The notes below the pieces were generated by a model. The model was not told the origin of the DNA. It worked only from the letters and a program-made list of their open reading frames with translations, and ran no database searches. The translations under genes and the position numbers were made by a program. This document shows positions 61,768 through 64,000 of a stretch of 64,000 nucleotides of DNA, one piece after another (the stretch's first letter is position 1; every line of letters begins with the position of its first letter). The stretch comes from Mycobacterium sp. ELW1 (lineage in GTDB: Bacteria; Actinomycetota; Actinomycetes; Mycobacteriales; Mycobacteriaceae), in the NCBI RefSeq assembly GCF_008329905.1, contig NZ_CP032155.1, forward strand, positions 5,952,001 to 6,016,000, given 5' to 3'.

Positions 61768-62412
61768 GTGCCAGCTGTCAGCCCGGCCCGCGTTCGCGGG
61801 CGCCGCGCCACCCGCCCGTCCGGCGACGATCGCGAAGCGGCCATCCTGCGCACGCTCGAGGAGATGCTCACCGAACGGCCGTTCGCCGAGATCTCCGTGG
61901 ACGAACTCGCCAAAGGCGCCGGCTTGTCCCGGCCGACGTTCTACTTCTACTTCGCCTCCAAGGACGCGGTGCTCGTGCGGCTGTTCACCCGGGCGATCAC
62001 CGCCTCCGGCCCCGAGCAGCAGCAGAGCGCCGACGTCCCCGGGCAGCGCCGGCAGGCCTGGCGTGACGGCATCTACGCCTTCTTCGATTCGCTGCGCCCG
62101 CACCGGGCGGTGGTACTCGCCGGGCTCGGGGTCATGGCCACCAACACCGAACTCCGGGAGGTGTGGTCGGCATTCATGACCGGCTGGATCGACTACACGG
62201 CGGCGCTGATCACCCGGGAGCGGGAGCGTGGTGCCGCACCCGACACCGTCCCGGCACGGGACCTGGCGACGGCTCTGAACCTGATGAACGAACGGGTCGT
62301 GGTCGCCGCCCAGGGCAGCCGGCAGCCCACGCTGGCGGAGGATGCCGCCCTGGAAACCGTCGTCCACATCTGGATCACCAGCATTTACGGCGGGGCACCG
62401 GACTCGGTTTGA
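61768..62412 (+). CDS. ethR: EthR, TetR-family repressor of ethA
   Basis: 214 residues (about 216 in M. tuberculosis). TetR N-terminal HTH: REAAILRTLEEMLTERPFAEISVDELAKGAGLSRPTFYFYFASKD (positions about 24-70, in parts). The ligand-binding domain follows (WRDGIYAFFDSLRPHRAVVLAGLG, ELREVWSAFMTGWIDYTAALI). It represses ethA by cooperative binding to the shared promoter region. GTG start. Confidence 0.96.
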   Translation: MPAVSPARVRGRRATRPSGDDREAAILRTLEEMLTERPFAEISVDELAKGAGLSRPTFYFYFASKDAVLVRLFTRAITASGPEQQQSADVPGQRRQAWRDGIYAFFDSLRPHRAVVLAGLGVMATNTELREVWSAFMTGWIDYTAALITRERERGAAPDTVPARDLATALNLMNERVVVAAQGSRQPTLAEDAALETVVHIWITSIYGGAPDSV

Positions 62413-62468
62413 TTCCGGCTTCGCATATTCGAATTCGCCGTCCGAGCGGCTGGCCCTAGTCTGTCGGC

Positions 62469-64000
62469 ATGTCGGAGCCACACCCATCGAGGGGTGCCAC
62501 GGTTGGCAAGCTCGCGTTGTACTGCCTGCTGGCCGGCGTGTTGGTGGCGGCCATGCTGTTTCCGCTGGCCGGCGGCGCGGGCATCGTGGTGAACCACGCC
62601 TCCGATGTGGCGGCGCAGGATTCCGAGCAGTTGATGGAGGGCGAGGTGCCCACGGTCTCCACCATGGTGGACGCCGCCGGGAACCCGATCGCCTGGATCT
62701 ATGCGCAGCGCCGGTGGCCGGTGCCCACCGACCGGATCGCCGACACGATGAAGCTGGCGATCGTCTCGATCGAGGACAAACGCTTCGCCGATCACAACGG
62801 CGTCGACGTCCAGGGGACTCTGACCGGTCTGGTCGGCTACCTCCGGGGCGACCTCGACACCCGGGGCGGGTCGACGATCGAGCAGCAGTACATCAAGAAC
62901 TACAACCTCTTGGTCAACGCCCAGACCGACGCCGAGCGGCGGGCGGCCGTCGAGACGACTCCGGCGCGCAAGCTGCGCGAGATCCGGATGGCGCTGGCCC
63001 TGGACCGGGCGATCTCCAAGCCCGAGATCCTCACCAGGTACCTCAACCTCGTCTACTTCGGCAACGGCGCGTACGGGGTACAGGACGCGGCCAAGACGTA
63101 CTTCGGGATCAACTCGACGGACCTGAACTGGCAGCAGGCCGCGCTGCTGGCCGGCATCGTGCAGTCGACCAACGCGCTGAACCCCTACACCAACCCCGAG
63201 GCCGCGCTGGCCCGCCGCAACGTCGTCCTCGACACGATGATCGAGAATCTGCCGGACCGGGCCGAGGAGCTGCGCGCCGCCCGGCAGGCGCCGCTGGGCA
63301 TCCTGCCGCAGCCGAACTCGCTGCCGCAGGGCTGTATTGCCGCCGGCGACCGCGGCTTCTTCTGCGACTACGTGCTGCAGTATCTGGCGCGTGCGGGTCT
63401 GTCCAAGGACGACGTGGCACGCAACGGCTACCTGATCCGCACCACCTTGGACCCGAAAGTCCAGAACAGCGTGAAGAAGGCGATCGACACCGTCGCGAGC
63501 CCGCAACTCGACGGCGTGGCCAGCGTGATGTCGGTGATCGCGCCGGGCAAGACCACTCACAAGGTGCTCGCCATGGGCGACAACCGCAACTACGGTCTGC
63601 AGCTCGATGCCGGTCAGACCGTCCAGCCGCAGCCGTTCTCGCTTGCCGGTGACGGCGCCGGATCGATCTTCAAGATCTTCACCACGGCCGCCGCCATGGA
63701 GATGGGCATGGGGACCAACGCCCAACTCGACGTTCCGGCGCAGTTTCAGGGAAAAGGCCTGGGCAGCAGTAACACCCCGGGTTGCCCCAAGGAGACCTGG
63801 TGCGTGAAGAACGCCGGCAACTACCGCAGCCCGATGAGCGTGACAGATGCGCTGGCGCAATCGCCCAACACCGCGTTCGCGCGATTGATCGGCCAGGTCG
63901 GGGTGCAGCGCGCGGTGGACATGGCGGTCAAGCTGGGGCTGCGGTCCTACGCCGAGCCGGGCACGGCGCGCGCATACCAACCGGACAGCAACGAGAGCCT
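62469..64000 (+). CDS. PonA2-like bifunctional class A penicillin-binding protein (3' truncated)
   Basis: ATG at 62469; the frame is open to the right edge (510 codons). One TM helix (about 12-40), then a GT51 transglycosylase domain with SIEDKRFADHNGVD (catalytic Glu), RGGSTIEQQYIKN and KLREIRMAL. The transpeptidase domain has the nucleophile in GSIFKIFT (Ser399) and the SxN motif SPN (AQSPNTAF). KTG lies beyond the window. Very similar in phrasing to M. tuberculosis PonA2 (Rv3682), but placed next to ethR, so probably an additional paralogue. It polymerises and cross-links peptidoglycan. Confidence 0.93.
   Translation, partial: MSEPHPSRGATVGKLALYCLLAGVLVAAMLFPLAGGAGIVVNHASDVAAQDSEQLMEGEVPTVSTMVDAAGNPIAWIYAQRRWPVPTDRIADTMKLAIVSIEDKRFADHNGVDVQGTLTGLVGYLRGDLDTRGGSTIEQQYIKNYNLLVNAQTDAERRAAVETTPARKLREIRMALALDRAISKPEILTRYLNLVYFGNGAYGVQDAAKTYFGINSTDLNWQQAALLAGIVQSTNALNPYTNPEAALARRNVVLDTMIENLPDRAEELRAARQAPLGILPQPNSLPQGCIAAGDRGFFCDYVLQYLARAGLSKDDVARNGYLIRTTLDPKVQNSVKKAIDTVASPQLDGVASVMSVIAPGKTTHKVLAMGDNRNYGLQLDAGQTVQPQPFSLAGDGAGSIFKIFTTAAAMEMGMGTNAQLDVPAQFQGKGLGSSNTPGCPKETWCVKNAGNYRSPMSVTDALAQSPNTAFARLIGQVGVQRAVDMAVKLGLRSYAEPGTARAYQPDSNES

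Noticed and set aside
62342..63652. 436-codon plus-strand frame and the 531-codon minus-strand frame over the PBP
   Set aside because: The third frame encodes a full class A PBP with all catalytic motifs; these two are its shadows.

Overview
The window is GC-rich actinobacterial DNA and is clearly mycobacterial. It carries the mycolic acid and arabinogalactan core (accD4-pks13-fadD32, the antigen 85 family, aftB-ubiA-PAP2-glfT2-glf), erp, espR, an H-NS-like protein gene and ethA/ethR, in the order in which their homologues run in Mycobacterium tuberculosis from about Rv3799c to Rv3855. Several blocks known from M. tuberculosis are missing, including the sulfolipid/insertion-sequence block between the Rv3819 and serS homologues, bfrB and sodA. 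Genes such as a GH27 alpha-galactosidase, a DUF732 lipoprotein, a second complete antigen 85 gene and a PonA2-like PBP beside ethR have been added. I infer an environmental, probably rapidly growing Mycobacterium/Mycolicibacterium. No rRNA, tRNA, CRISPR array, insertion sequence or prophage was recognised.

Layout. 1-4740: end of an APC permease, two small exported proteins, and a minus-strand operon (SCO6745-like, VDID-repeat protein, RDD membrane protein, PknF-like kinase). 4741-8530: a Rossmann fragment, an alpha-galactosidase lipoprotein and a molybdopterin oxidoreductase. 8654-29421: the minus-strand cell-envelope island. FadD32 activates meromycolate, AccD4 carboxylates the second chain, Pks13 condenses them, antigen 85 enzymes transfer mycolates, and Glf/GlfT2/UbiA/AftB build the arabinogalactan that receives them. 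29667-36690: Erp, a PGRP amidase, a frameshifted HAD phosphatase, two PlsC acyltransferases, and an MBL-Rieske protein with its small partner. 36693-44497: DUF5718-like gene, serS, septum-formation protein, minimal zincin, a three-gene operon with an S53 (sedolisin) protease, and a small lipoprotein. 44707-51285: Cys-rich microprotein, histidine phosphatase, pheA, an IdeR-boxed DUF2470 gene, CPBP protease, LCP ligase, glpQ1 and a DUF4328 protein. 51286-57194: a DnaA-box cluster, a 53-aa membrane microprotein, the Rv3847 homologue, a yybP-ykoY (Mn2+) riboswitch ahead of a GDT1-family exporter, espR, an ImmA/IrrE plus membrane-protein pair and a Pro/Gly-rich surface protein. 57365-64000: DUF6474, a YcnI (frameshifted)-CopC copper pair, H-NS-like protein, RraA, ethA/ethR and the start of a class A PBP.

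Gene packing is tight. Many same-strand neighbours overlap by ATGA/GTGA/TTGA, and four convergent pairs interlock their stop codons in exactly four bases. Two conserved genes (HAD phosphatase and YcnI) are broken by single frameshifts inside G homopolymers, which may be real or assembly errors.
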